The notes under the pieces are model-generated. The model was not told the origin of the DNA. It made no database searches and worked only from the letters and a program-made list of their open reading frames with translations. From NCBI GenBank assembly GCA_021200775.1, contig JAJQGB010000008.1, positions 1-64,000 on the forward strand: 64,000 nucleotides of DNA, written 5' to 3'. Source of the DNA: Oscillospiraceae bacterium (GTDB lineage Bacteria; Bacillota; Clostridia; Oscillospirales; Ruminococcaceae). The position numbers were made by a program, and so were the translations under genes. The stretch's first letter is position 1, and each line of letters opens with the position of its first letter. Shown here piece after piece: positions 1-6,442 of the stretch.

Positions 1-55
1 TCTCGCCTACGATACTTGGATGGCGACGTCCTGGGAAAATTGGTGTTGCCGACAC
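1..55 (+). rRNA. rrf: 5S ribosomal RNA, 3' end only
   Basis: The first 55 bases match the 3' half of a bacterial 5S rRNA, including the helix IV/V segment around GGATGGCGACGTCCTGGGAA and a terminal GCCGACAC end. The 5' half lies outside the window. A tRNA gene begins only four bases further on, the usual arrangement at the end of a Firmicute rRNA operon. The exact 3' end is estimated. Confidence 0.75.
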
Positions 56-59
56 TTTT

Positions 60-135
60 GCACCATTAGCTCAGTTGGTAGAGCAACTGACTCTTAATCA
101 GTGGGTCCTGGGTTCGAGTCCCCGATGGTGCACCA
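60..135 (+). tRNA. tRNA-Lys (anticodon CTT)
   Basis: A full cloverleaf is visible. The acceptor stem GCACCAT pairs with ATGGTGC, the anticodon loop is CTCTTAA, the T loop is TTCGAGT, and CCA is encoded. It is the first of four tRNAs directly behind the 5S rRNA gene. Confidence 0.95.
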
Positions 136-137
136 CT

Positions 138-212
138 GGCCCGTTGGTCAAGCGGCTAAGACACCGGCCTCTCACGCCGGTAACGCGAGTTCGATTCTCG
201 CACGGGTCACCA
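138..212 (+). tRNA. tRNA-Glu (anticodon CTC)
   Basis: The cloverleaf has acceptor stem GGCCCGT pairing with ACGGGTC, anticodon stem CCGGC/GCCGG with loop CTCTCAC, T loop TTCGATT and encoded CCA. It starts two bases after tRNA-Lys, so the two are surely co-transcribed. Confidence 0.93.
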
Positions 213-217
213 TGGCT

Positions 218-262
218 CTTCACGAGGAATGCCTTGAGTTTCCCTCGTGAGGGCTTTTTGTT
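218..262 (+). terminator. Hairpin with T tract between tRNA-Glu and tRNA-Met
   Basis: Inverted repeat CACGAGGAA/TTCCCTCGTG (one bulged base) is followed by GGGCTTTTTG. It resembles an intrinsic terminator. It may end part of the rRNA-tRNA transcript, or act as a processing hairpin because two further tRNAs follow. Confidence 0.6.
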
Positions 263-294
263 ATTTTATGGTGTCTCATACGAGTTTACACTAA

Positions 295-371
295 GGGCCA
301 ATAGCTCAGTTGGTTAGAGCCACCGGCTCATAACCGGTCGGTCCGGGGTTCGAGTCCCTGTTGGCCCACCA
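295..371 (+). tRNA. tRNA with CAT anticodon, probably elongator tRNA-Met
   Basis: The cloverleaf has acceptor stem GGGCCAA pairing with TTGGCCC, anticodon stem ACCGG/CCGGT with loop CTCATAA, and encoded CCA. The acceptor end is fully paired, so it is not an initiator tRNA. CAT could also belong to tRNA-Ile2, where C34 is modified to lysidine; sequence alone does not fully exclude this. Confidence 0.85.
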
Positions 372-374
372 CTT

Positions 375-450
375 AGGGGTATAGCTCAGATGGTAGAGCA
401 GCGGTCTCCAAAACCGCGTGCCGAGGGTTCAAGTCCTTCTGCCCCTGCCA
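375..450 (+). tRNA. tRNA-Trp (anticodon CCA)
   Basis: The cloverleaf has acceptor stem AGGGGTA pairing with TGCCCCT, anticodon stem GCGGT/ACCGC with loop CTCCAAA, discriminator G73 and encoded CCA. It is the last tRNA of the cluster and is followed directly by a strong terminator. Confidence 0.95.
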
Positions 451-451
451 A

Positions 452-492
452 CCGTCAAACGACGATAATACGTCGTTTGACGGTATTTTTAT
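452..492 (+). terminator. Strong intrinsic terminator of the rRNA/tRNA cluster
   Basis: A perfect 13-bp inverted repeat (CCGTCAAACGACG and its complement, loop ATAATA) is followed by TATTTTTATTT. It ends the rRNA-tRNA transcript. Confidence 0.92.
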
Positions 493-544
493 TTCTGAAC
501 TTTTCTAAGTAAATACATTTGATTTCTAACACTTTTCTAACTGT

Positions 545-575
545 AAAAGCCAACGTATCACTACGTTGGCTTTGA
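545..575 (-). terminator. Intrinsic terminator of the ABC exporter gene
   Basis: A 9-bp perfect stem GCCAACGTA/TACGTTGGC with loop TCAC is followed by TTTT on the minus strand. It lies about 24 bases past the stop codon of the ABC exporter, so it fits as that gene's terminator. Confidence 0.8.
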
Positions 576-598
576 TGCTTACCTGGCTTCCTTCTTCC

Positions 599-2377
599 TC
601 ATTCACCTATATAATTCTCCGCCTGCTTTGTGAACATCTCGCAGTACAAGCCTTTCTTAGCCATCAGCTCATCATGCGTTCCCATTTCAGCAACCTGTCC
701 CTTGTCTATGACGATAATCTGGTCAGCCTTGACGACTGTTGACAGTCTGTGCGAGACGAAAATAACCGTCTTATCTCTGCCAAGCTCGTAGATTTTCTTG
801 AAGAACTCATACTCGGCATTCGGGTCTAAAGCACTTGATGGCTCATCGAAGACCAGGATATTTGCATCCCTGTAGTAAGCCCTGGCAATAGAGATTTTCT
901 GCTTCTCACCGCCGGAGAAGTCGACGCCTTCTTTATCAAATCTTGTGGAGAAGACGCTCTTTTCTTTCTTCGGAAGAGAATCTATCTTATCTTCCAATCC
1001 GGAGAACCTGATGCTGTCCTCAATCTTGCCGGAATCAATGTCCTTTTCACCACGGAAGGCGATATTTTCTTCCAGAGTAAGCGGAATATTGACCGAGTTC
1101 TGAAGTACTACAGACAACTGCTTGTACCACGAGGACAAATCCACATCGTTTATGTCGGTTTCACCGTTGATAAGAATCTTTCCGCTCGTCGGAGGATATA
1201 GTGCCAGAATCAGCTTCAGAAGCGTCGTCTTTCCTGCACCGTTCTCGCCGACGATGGCGATTCTTGAACCGGCTTTAATCGAGAATGAAACGTCGTCCAA
1301 CGCTTTCTGCTCCTGATTCGGATATTTGAAGCTGACGTTTTCGAGCGTTATCTCCTCGCAGTTGTCAATCTTCTCAGTACCATTCTGGACATACTTCTCA
1401 TCCTTGATATAATCCATATAGAAGGATGCCTCGTTGACGTTGTTCTTGAGATTTATGAACAGCCCAAGTAGACTGTTGAAGTTCTGTGTGAACTGCTGAA
1501 CAGCCACAAACAGTGCCGAATAGGTGGCGACGTCAAGCTGTCCCGCAAACAGCATATATCCGAAGTAGAGATATGCCGAAAGAAGCTGAACATTACCGAG
1601 GAGTATTGCAATGTAATTCCACCTGAATCTCTGCCTGCTCTTTTTGTTGCCCTCAATAGCAATAGCCATTCCCTTTTCGTTCACCGTCTCTATCGAATAG
1701 TCGAAAGCCTCGTTCAGCTTGACGGTGGAGACATAGTCCTTTTCGTTGAAAAGCCTTTGCAAATACTGCAAAAGTCTTACCTTCGGCAGACGCTCGGTGT
1801 TCTGATACTTGAACCACAAATCGTTGACCTTGTTCATACAGAGATGCGACAGAATCAGTGTTGCGAAGATTATAATCACAATTATAACGCTGACCTGACC
1901 GACGATATAGGAAACGCCTATCAAAGTCAGAATACAGGTAATCATCTGCGAGAGTATGTTGATGACTTCGTCGGCACCGACATATGTATAGTTCAGAGCC
2001 TTCTGAAGTGCATCATACTCACTGCTGTCCTCGAACGCCAGCATACTGTTCTCGTTCATTTTTCTGTAGATGTGCTCCCGAAGCTCGACGCTTATGTACT
2101 CAGTGTTTAAGCTCTGCTTCAGCGTCAGTCTCCGCTCGACATACGCCCACACCGAAATAATCAGGATATACCCGCAAATATACCCGACGCCGAGCCACAG
2201 GTCTTCCTTATAGAGAAAAGCGTTCAACGACATCTTTGGGAGATAAATTAAGAGCATATTGCTGATAAACCCATACAAGGTCGTTATGATGTAGATGAAG
2301 AAGTAAGACTTGTGCGATTTCCAAGCGATTTCAAAGAATAGCTTGTTGGTTTCTAAGAAGGTTTTTAGTTTTTTCAT
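599..2377 (-). CDS. ABC exporter, fused membrane and ATPase domains
   Basis: A 592-residue half transporter expected to dimerise in the membrane. Residues 1-320 are a six-helix exporter membrane domain. The nucleotide-binding domain follows, with Walker A GENGAGKTT at 377-385, Q-loop Q426, signature FSGGEKQ at 488-494 (variant of LSGGQ), Walker B ILVFDEP at 507-513 and H543. There is no N-terminal C39 peptidase, so any peptide substrate must be leaderless or cleaved elsewhere. The ribosome site AAAAGGAGT supports the ATG start. Upstream lie a near-consensus promoter, a tiny ORF and an HTH/TPR regulator, which suggests peptide or toxic-compound export under that regulator. The substrate is unknown. 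Confidence 0.9.
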   Translation of the reverse strand: MKKLKTFLETNKLFFEIAWKSHKSYFFIYIITTLYGFISNMLLIYLPKMSLNAFLYKEDLWLGVGYICGYILIISVWAYVERRLTLKQSLNTEYISVELREHIYRKMNENSMLAFEDSSEYDALQKALNYTYVGADEVINILSQMITCILTLIGVSYIVGQVSVIIVIIIFATLILSHLCMNKVNDLWFKYQNTERLPKVRLLQYLQRLFNEKDYVSTVKLNEAFDYSIETVNEKGMAIAIEGNKKSRQRFRWNYIAILLGNVQLLSAYLYFGYMLFAGQLDVATYSALFVAVQQFTQNFNSLLGLFINLKNNVNEASFYMDYIKDEKYVQNGTEKIDNCEEITLENVSFKYPNQEQKALDDVSFSIKAGSRIAIVGENGAGKTTLLKLILALYPPTSGKILINGETDINDVDLSSWYKQLSVVLQNSVNIPLTLEENIAFRGEKDIDSGKIEDSIRFSGLEDKIDSLPKKEKSVFSTRFDKEGVDFSGGEKQKISIARAYYRDANILVFDEPSSALDPNAEYEFFKKIYELGRDKTVIFVSHRLSTVVKADQIIVIDKGQVAEMGTHDELMAKKGLYCEMFTKQAENYIGE

Positions 2378-2408
2378 AGTATTTACTCCTTTTCAAAGTT
2401 ATATTAAT

Positions 2409-2435
2409 ATTATACCCCCCTAACTACTTTGTCAA
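2409..2435 (-). promoter_or_regulatory. Promoter of the ABC exporter, short 15-bp spacer
   Basis: TTGACA at 2430-2435 and TATAAT at 2409-2414 are both perfect hexamers, but only 15 bp apart, with a run of six G on the coding strand in the spacer. A weaker -10 (TAATAT) would give 17 bp. It shares TTGACAAAG and GGGTATAAT with the promoter at 2650-2677. Perfect hexamers with bad spacing often indicate activator dependence. Confidence 0.75.
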
Positions 2436-2453
2436 GGGATTTGGCACAAAAAA

Positions 2454-2600
2454 TTAAAAAATCTCCGTTGTCACTCTGGCAATGTCTTCCGGGATCATAG
2501 TGTCTCTAACTATAATAACAATAAAATTTCGAATTTGAATGCAATCCGGAGAAGAAATTTTCGAAATATTTTTTAAGTCAGCATAAAGATACCCTTTCAA
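2454..2600 (-). other. Possible 48-codon ORF overlapping the mini-ORF in another frame
   Basis: A TTG-started frame of 48 codons overlaps the 12-codon ORF in a different frame and ends at the T-rich stretch before the exporter promoter. Its product would start MKGYLYADLKN, contain a hydrophobic FIVIIV stretch and end RVTTEIF. It has no ribosome site of its own at the right distance. It could be an unrelated open frame, or the tail of a once longer small protein disrupted by a one-base change near 2580. I do not recognise it. Confidence 0.25.
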
Positions 2601-2616
2601 TGGCTTTTAAGTTCAT
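2578..2616 (-). CDS. 12-codon mini-ORF with own promoter, candidate signalling peptide or leader
   Basis: An ATG 8 nt behind a perfect AAGGAG (2625-2630) opens a 12-codon frame encoding MNLKAIERVSLC, ending in TGA. A consensus promoter lies just upstream (2650-2677). It sits between an HTH/TPR regulator and an ABC exporter on the same strand. This is the place where RRNPP-type systems often carry their pro-peptide gene, although typical pro-peptides are longer. It could instead be a leader peptide, or the start of a decayed longer gene. Function is inferred from context only. Confidence 0.45.
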   Translation of the reverse strand: MNLKAIERVSLC

Positions 2617-2649
2617 AATTATTTCTCCTTTTTTCGTTTTCCAATTCAC

Positions 2650-2677
2650 ATTATACCCGATAAATTTTCTTTGTCAA
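2650..2677 (-). promoter_or_regulatory. Consensus promoter of the mini-ORF
   Basis: TTGACA at 2672-2677, a 16-bp spacer and TATAAT at 2650-2655. Transcription would start near 2643, giving a leader of about 27 nt to the ATG at 2616. The TTGACAAAG and GGGTATAAT blocks recur at the exporter promoter. Confidence 0.8.
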
Positions 2678-2696
2678 CCGATTTTCACGAACTGCA

Positions 2697-2731
2697 AAAA
2701 AATCACCTTCAGGTCATAGCCTAAAGGTGAT
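2697..2731 (-). terminator. Terminator of the HTH/TPR regulator gene
   Basis: A stem ATCACCTT/AAGGTGAT with inner AGG/CCT pairs is followed by seven T on the minus strand. It overlaps the last codons and the stop of the regulator, so the mini-ORF downstream needs its own promoter, which is present. Confidence 0.85.
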
Positions 2732-3659
2732 ATTTGTCTATAAGGTCTTGGATATGCCCCGCAAGGGTTGGTGAATAATCTGTGTACTTTGACATTACTT
2801 TATTGAGTTCGAGAGCATCATAGGCGAGCTTTTTTGCTTCAGCCATATCGCCCTCTTCGTTTCTGCGCGCCAGAGACCAAGCACAATTATACATTGTCTG
2901 TGGCAATGTTTTCTGTATGCCGGTGAGCTTGTGCCAATAGATGCCGTCACGGGCAACGGAAATGCAGTCACTATATCTTCCTCTAAGTCCGAGGAACTTC
3001 GATAGATTATAGCAAATGACCCTCAAATGATTAGCAGCTATCAATTTGTCTTCAACGTAAAGCTCCATAAAATGCTTGACGTGAGTATAGATTAAAATAG
3101 CAGTTTCAATTTGCTTCAAATCAAAGTAGGTATTCGCAATTTTGTTCAGAATCTCACACTCCATATTAGTCATATACGGTGGCAGGTTCTGAGGACTATA
3201 GTTTACGGCAGTCATGCGAAGAGCATTTTCAAGCCTCTTTAGTACTTCATCGTTGGATATTATACCATCTTTTCTGGACAGCTCTGTCTCCAAAACAATG
3301 AGCCTTTGCTCGTTTGCAAGAGATATATTACGGTGATCATCATTGATTCTTGCACGGGTTTCCTTAACGATTTTCCAGGCTTCCTCAGTGCCTTCAAGGA
3401 TATTCGCCTGATTTGCACGGCGAATCATCTGGCGGACGGTGTAGTCGTCCTCGCTGATAATATCGTTGATGGAATCGTTAGACATACCGAGTCTTTCAAG
3501 AAGGCTTGGGATGTAGCTTCTGTCATGGTTTCCTGCTTTGCCGTTTTCGATTCTCGAAAGAGTGGCGATGCTACAAATGCCGAGGCAGAGGTCTTCCTGA
3601 GTGCAGTTCTCCGCTTTGCGACGCTCGCTTATAATCTTTCCAATAGCTATTTTGTCCAT
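2721..3659 (-). CDS. HTH (XRE-type) regulator with TPR-like C-terminal domain, RRNPP/Rgg-like
   Basis: A 312-residue cytoplasmic DNA-binding protein. Residues 6-60 form an XRE helix-turn-helix (SERRKAENCTQEDLC, then TLSRIENGKAG). From about 75 to the end it is all-helical with TPR-like repeats, for example around 170-205. This layout is that of Rgg/PlcR/MutR-type peptide-responsive regulators; the peptide-sensing role is inferred. Its ribosome site GAGGAG lies inside the end of the Rrf2 gene, 2 bp upstream, so both are read from one promoter. Downstream are a mini-ORF and an ABC exporter with twin promoters, the likely targets. Confidence 0.8.
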   Translation of the reverse strand: MDKIAIGKIISERRKAENCTQEDLCLGICSIATLSRIENGKAGNHDRSYIPSLLERLGMSNDSINDIISEDDYTVRQMIRRANQANILEGTEEAWKIVKETRARINDDHRNISLANEQRLIVLETELSRKDGIISNDEVLKRLENALRMTAVNYSPQNLPPYMTNMECEILNKIANTYFDLKQIETAILIYTHVKHFMELYVEDKLIAANHLRVICYNLSKFLGLRGRYSDCISVARDGIYWHKLTGIQKTLPQTMYNCAWSLARRNEEGDMAEAKKLAYDALELNKVMSKYTDYSPTLAGHIQDLIDKYHL

Positions 3660-3661
3660 AA

Positions 3662-4066
3662 TTAGCTCCTCATCAAATCCCTAATCGTAAACCCATCCAG
3701 ATACTCCGAAATCATTTTATCCAGCCCTTGCCACATGGGATAGGACCGGCATTCGTAACGGCGCTCACATTGCTCGATTGACTTGTCGACGCAGGAGACC
3801 GGGGCAAGTTCGCCTTCGGTGAGCCTCAGGATTTCGCCGACGGTGCACTTGTCGGGAGAACGGCTCAGCTTGTAGCCGCCGCCTTTGCCACGTTGACCTT
3901 CTAAGACTCCGCCCGAAACAAGGCTTTTGACGATGGCTTCGAGGTATTTTTCCGAGAGATGTTGACCGTCGGCAATCTCCTGAAGCGGGATATATTCTGA
4001 GGTCTCCCTTTCGGCTATATCAACAACAACTCTCAGGGCATATCTGCCCTTTGATGAGATAAACAT
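3662..4066 (-). CDS. iscR: Rrf2-family regulator, IscR-like with three cysteines
   Basis: A winged-helix Rrf2 protein of 134 residues beginning MFISSKGRYALR. I chose the second ATG because GGAG lies 8 nt before it and only 3 nt before the upstream ATG at 4075. The HTH spans about 8-60 (LQEIADGQHLSEKYLEAIV). Three cysteines spaced C-x7-C-x5-C in the C-terminal half are those expected to hold an Fe-S cluster in IscR-type members. It is divergent from the suf operon across about 190 bp and is probably its Fe-S-responsive regulator. The HTH/TPR regulator is co-transcribed with it. The symbol is by analogy. Confidence 0.85.
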   Translation of the reverse strand: MFISSKGRYALRVVVDIAERETSEYIPLQEIADGQHLSEKYLEAIVKSLVSGGVLEGQRGKGGGYKLSRSPDKCTVGEILRLTEGELAPVSCVDKSIEQCERRYECRSYPMWQGLDKMISEYLDGFTIRDLMRS

Positions 4067-4089
4067 AACATTCACTCCAATCTGATATT

Positions 4090-4118
4090 AGTATACACCA
4101 GCCGCCGTGAAATTTCAA
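4090..4118 (-). promoter_or_regulatory. Promoter of the Rrf2-HTH/TPR operon
   Basis: TTGAAA at 4113-4118, 17-bp spacer, TATACT at 4090-4095. The -10 overlaps a GTATACA motif (4091-4097) that also occurs at 4231-4237 before sufC, a possible operator. Confidence 0.8.
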
Positions 4119-4166
4119 GCCCCCGGAAAAATCTTGATTTGTGCCGCCAAAATGGGGCAGATTCCC

Positions 4167-4195
4167 TTGACAAGCGACTTCAAGTGTGTTACTAT
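4167..4195 (+). promoter_or_regulatory. Promoter of the suf operon
   Basis: TTGACA at 4167-4172, 17-bp spacer, TACTAT at 4190-4195. A weak hairpin (AACC/GGTT) followed by five T lies at 4202-4225, and a second TATAAT at 4225-4230 lacks a matching -35. The leader also carries GTATACA at 4231-4237, as in the divergent promoter. Confidence 0.75.
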
Positions 4196-4257
4196 ATCTT
4201 TAACCTACTTTTCGGGTTGGTTTTTATAATGTATACAAAAACGGAGTGTGAAATATA

Positions 4258-5016
4258 GTGTCCAAGTCTACACTTTTGAGTGTTAATAATTTGAACGTCT
4301 CGATTGACGATAAACACATCCTGCATGATGTCAATATGCAGATTAACGAGGGTGAAGCCCATGTCCTTATGGGACCGAACGGTGCCGGCAAGTCGACTCT
4401 CGGCTATGCTCTTATGGGTAATCCTCAGTATACTATAAACTCAGGCGAAATAATTTTTGCTGGAAATGATATAACTGAAGAATCGCCGGACAAGCGTGCA
4501 AAAGCCGGAATGTTCCTTTCGTTCCAGACGCCGCTGGAAGTTCCGGGACTCACTGTTGAAAGCTTTTTAAGAAGCGCTTTGGAGCAGAGAACCGGCAAGA
4601 GAATCAAGCTTTTTGACTTCAAGAAGAAGCTTGCCGCCGCAATGGAGCTTCTGCAACTCGATCCGTCATATGCGAAGAGAGACTTAAACGTCGGCTTCTC
4701 GGGCGGCGAGAAAAAGAAGACCGAAATTCTCCAGCTTCTCATGTTCCGTCCGAAGCTCGCAATCCTTGATGAGACCGACTCCGGTCTCGACGTCGACGCA
4801 GTAAGGCTTGTCTCAAAGGGAATCAAGACCTATCTCGAAGAGGAGAATGGCGCACTCCTCGTCATCACTCACTCAACAAGAATTCTGGATGCCTTCGATA
4901 TCGATAAGACCCACGTCATCGTTGACGGAAGAATCGTTGCCGACGGCGACGCCTCAGTTGTCGACGACATCAACGAAAACGGCTACGAAAAGTATATTGA
5001 GCTGGCAGGAAAGTGA
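4258..5016 (+). CDS. sufC: Fe-S cluster assembly ATPase SufC
   Basis: A 252-residue soluble ABC ATPase that works with SufB and SufD in the scaffold complex that builds Fe-S clusters. Walker A GPNGAGKST is at 39-47, the signature FSGGEKKK at 147-154 and Walker B LAILDETDSGLD at 167-178; the DETDSGLD form is typical of SufC. The start is GTG at 4258, 11 nt after GGAG; a GTG at 4246 runs into TGA at once. First gene of sufCBDSU, the usual Firmicute order. Confidence 0.96.
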   Translation: MSKSTLLSVNNLNVSIDDKHILHDVNMQINEGEAHVLMGPNGAGKSTLGYALMGNPQYTINSGEIIFAGNDITEESPDKRAKAGMFLSFQTPLEVPGLTVESFLRSALEQRTGKRIKLFDFKKKLAAAMELLQLDPSYAKRDLNVGFSGGEKKKTEILQLLMFRPKLAILDETDSGLDVDAVRLVSKGIKTYLEEENGALLVITHSTRILDAFDIDKTHVIVDGRIVADGDASVVDDINENGYEKYIELAGK

Positions 5017-5023
5017 GCGAACG

Positions 5024-6430
5024 ATGAAGGAAAAAAGTCAGGTCGAAAACATCGACCGCAACATGTATGATTTCCGGAACGAGGACACTGACAACTACAA
5101 ACTCAATGCCGGTCTCACGGAAGAAATCGTCGACAAAATCTCAAAAGAGAAGAACGACCCTGCCTGGATGAATCTCTTTAGACTTCAGTCGCTCCAGATA
5201 TATAACCAGATGCAGGTTCCAAATTGGGGTCCGCCGATTGATGGGCTCGATATGGACAACATCGTAACCTATGTTAGACCCAACACCAAGATGAGTGCCA
5301 AATGGAGCGACGTTCCGGACGAAATCAAGGATACATTCGAGCGCCTCGGAATCCCTCAGGCGGAGAGAAAGTCTTTGGCAGGCGTCGGCGCACAGTACGA
5401 CTCTGAGCTCGTCTATCATAACGTCCGTGAAGAAGTCGCCGCAATGGGCGTAGTATACACTGACCTCGAAAGCGCAATGCACGGCGAGTATGCCGAAATG
5501 ATAAGAAGCCACTTCATGAAGCTTGTAAAGCCTACAGATCATAAATTTGCCGCACTTCACGGCGCAGTCTGGTCGGGCGGTTCGTTCGTCTATGTCCCGC
5601 CGCATGTCAAGGTCGAGATTCCGCTTCAGTCATATTTCAGACTGAATGCCCCCGGTGCCGGACAGTTCGAGCACACTTTAATCATCGTCGACGAAGGCGC
5701 AGACCTCCATTTTATCGAGGGTTGTTCTGCTCCGAAGTATAACGTCGCAAACCTCCACGCCGGATGTGTCGAGCTTTTTGTCGGCAAGAACGCCCGCTTG
5801 AGATATTCGACAATCGAAAACTGGTCGAAGAACATGTATAACCTCAACACCAAGCGTGCAACCGTCGAAGAGGGCGGCACGATGGAGTGGGTTTCCGGTT
5901 CCTTCGGCTCGCATGTCTCGTATTTGTACCCGATGACAATATTAAAGGGCAAGAACTCCCGCATGGAATTCACCGGAATCACCTTCGCCGGCAAGGGTCA
6001 GAACCTCGACACCGGTGCGAAGGTAGTCCACATCGGCGAGAACACATCGTCATATATAAACACCAAATCAATTTCAAAAGACGGTGGCATAAGCACCTTC
6101 CGAAGCTCCGTAATCGTCGGCAAAAACGCCCACAAGAGCAAGGCGGCGGTTTCCTGCCAGTCACTTATGCTAGACGATATATCCCGTTCTGATACAATCC
6201 CGGCAATGGACATCCGCACCGGCGACGCTGATGTCGGACACGAAGCCCGAATCGGCAGAATCAGCGACGATGCGGTCTTCTATCTCATGTCCCGTGGCAT
6301 TTCCGAGGAAGACGCAAGAGCGATGATTGTCGGAGGTTTCGCCGACAACGTCTCGAAGGAGCTTCCGCTTGAATACGCTGTCGAAATGAATAACCTCATC
6401 CGTCTTGAGATGAAGGGCGCAATAGGTTAA
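5024..6430 (+). CDS. sufB: Fe-S cluster scaffold protein SufB
   Basis: Core scaffold subunit of SufBCD, 468 residues, close to the family norm. The ATG at 5024 follows an AGGAAAGTGAG ribosome site and gives the normal N-terminus MKEKSQVENI; the frame is open further upstream inside sufC, but that extension is spurious. The body is the right-handed beta-helix typical of SufB, ending with the conserved GHEARIGRISDDAVFYLMSR region, which precedes the helical domain that contacts SufC. It starts 7 bp after sufC and ends 12 bp before sufD. Confidence 0.96.
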   Translation: MKEKSQVENIDRNMYDFRNEDTDNYKLNAGLTEEIVDKISKEKNDPAWMNLFRLQSLQIYNQMQVPNWGPPIDGLDMDNIVTYVRPNTKMSAKWSDVPDEIKDTFERLGIPQAERKSLAGVGAQYDSELVYHNVREEVAAMGVVYTDLESAMHGEYAEMIRSHFMKLVKPTDHKFAALHGAVWSGGSFVYVPPHVKVEIPLQSYFRLNAPGAGQFEHTLIIVDEGADLHFIEGCSAPKYNVANLHAGCVELFVGKNARLRYSTIENWSKNMYNLNTKRATVEEGGTMEWVSGSFGSHVSYLYPMTILKGKNSRMEFTGITFAGKGQNLDTGAKVVHIGENTSSYINTKSISKDGGISTFRSSVIVGKNAHKSKAAVSCQSLMLDDISRSDTIPAMDIRTGDADVGHEARIGRISDDAVFYLMSRGISEEDARAMIVGGFADNVSKELPLEYAVEMNNLIRLEMKGAIG

Positions 6431-6442
6431 GGAGTGGATAAG

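Noticed and set aside
75-317. Open frame of 80 codons across the tRNA cluster
   Set aside because: It runs through three tRNA genes and has no ribosome site.
2450-2500. Intrinsic terminator after the mini-ORF (T6-AA-T6 on the minus strand)
   Set aside because: The T tracts are clear but only an imperfect stem with mismatches and a 7-base bulge precedes them.
4808-5023. Upstream extension of the sufB frame inside sufC
   Set aside because: The extension lies in the sufC coding region; ATG 5024 has a ribosome site and gives the normal SufB N-terminus.
5141-6219. Several antisense open frames opposite sufB
   Set aside because: They mirror the codon structure of sufB, lack ribosome sites and encode no recognisable protein.
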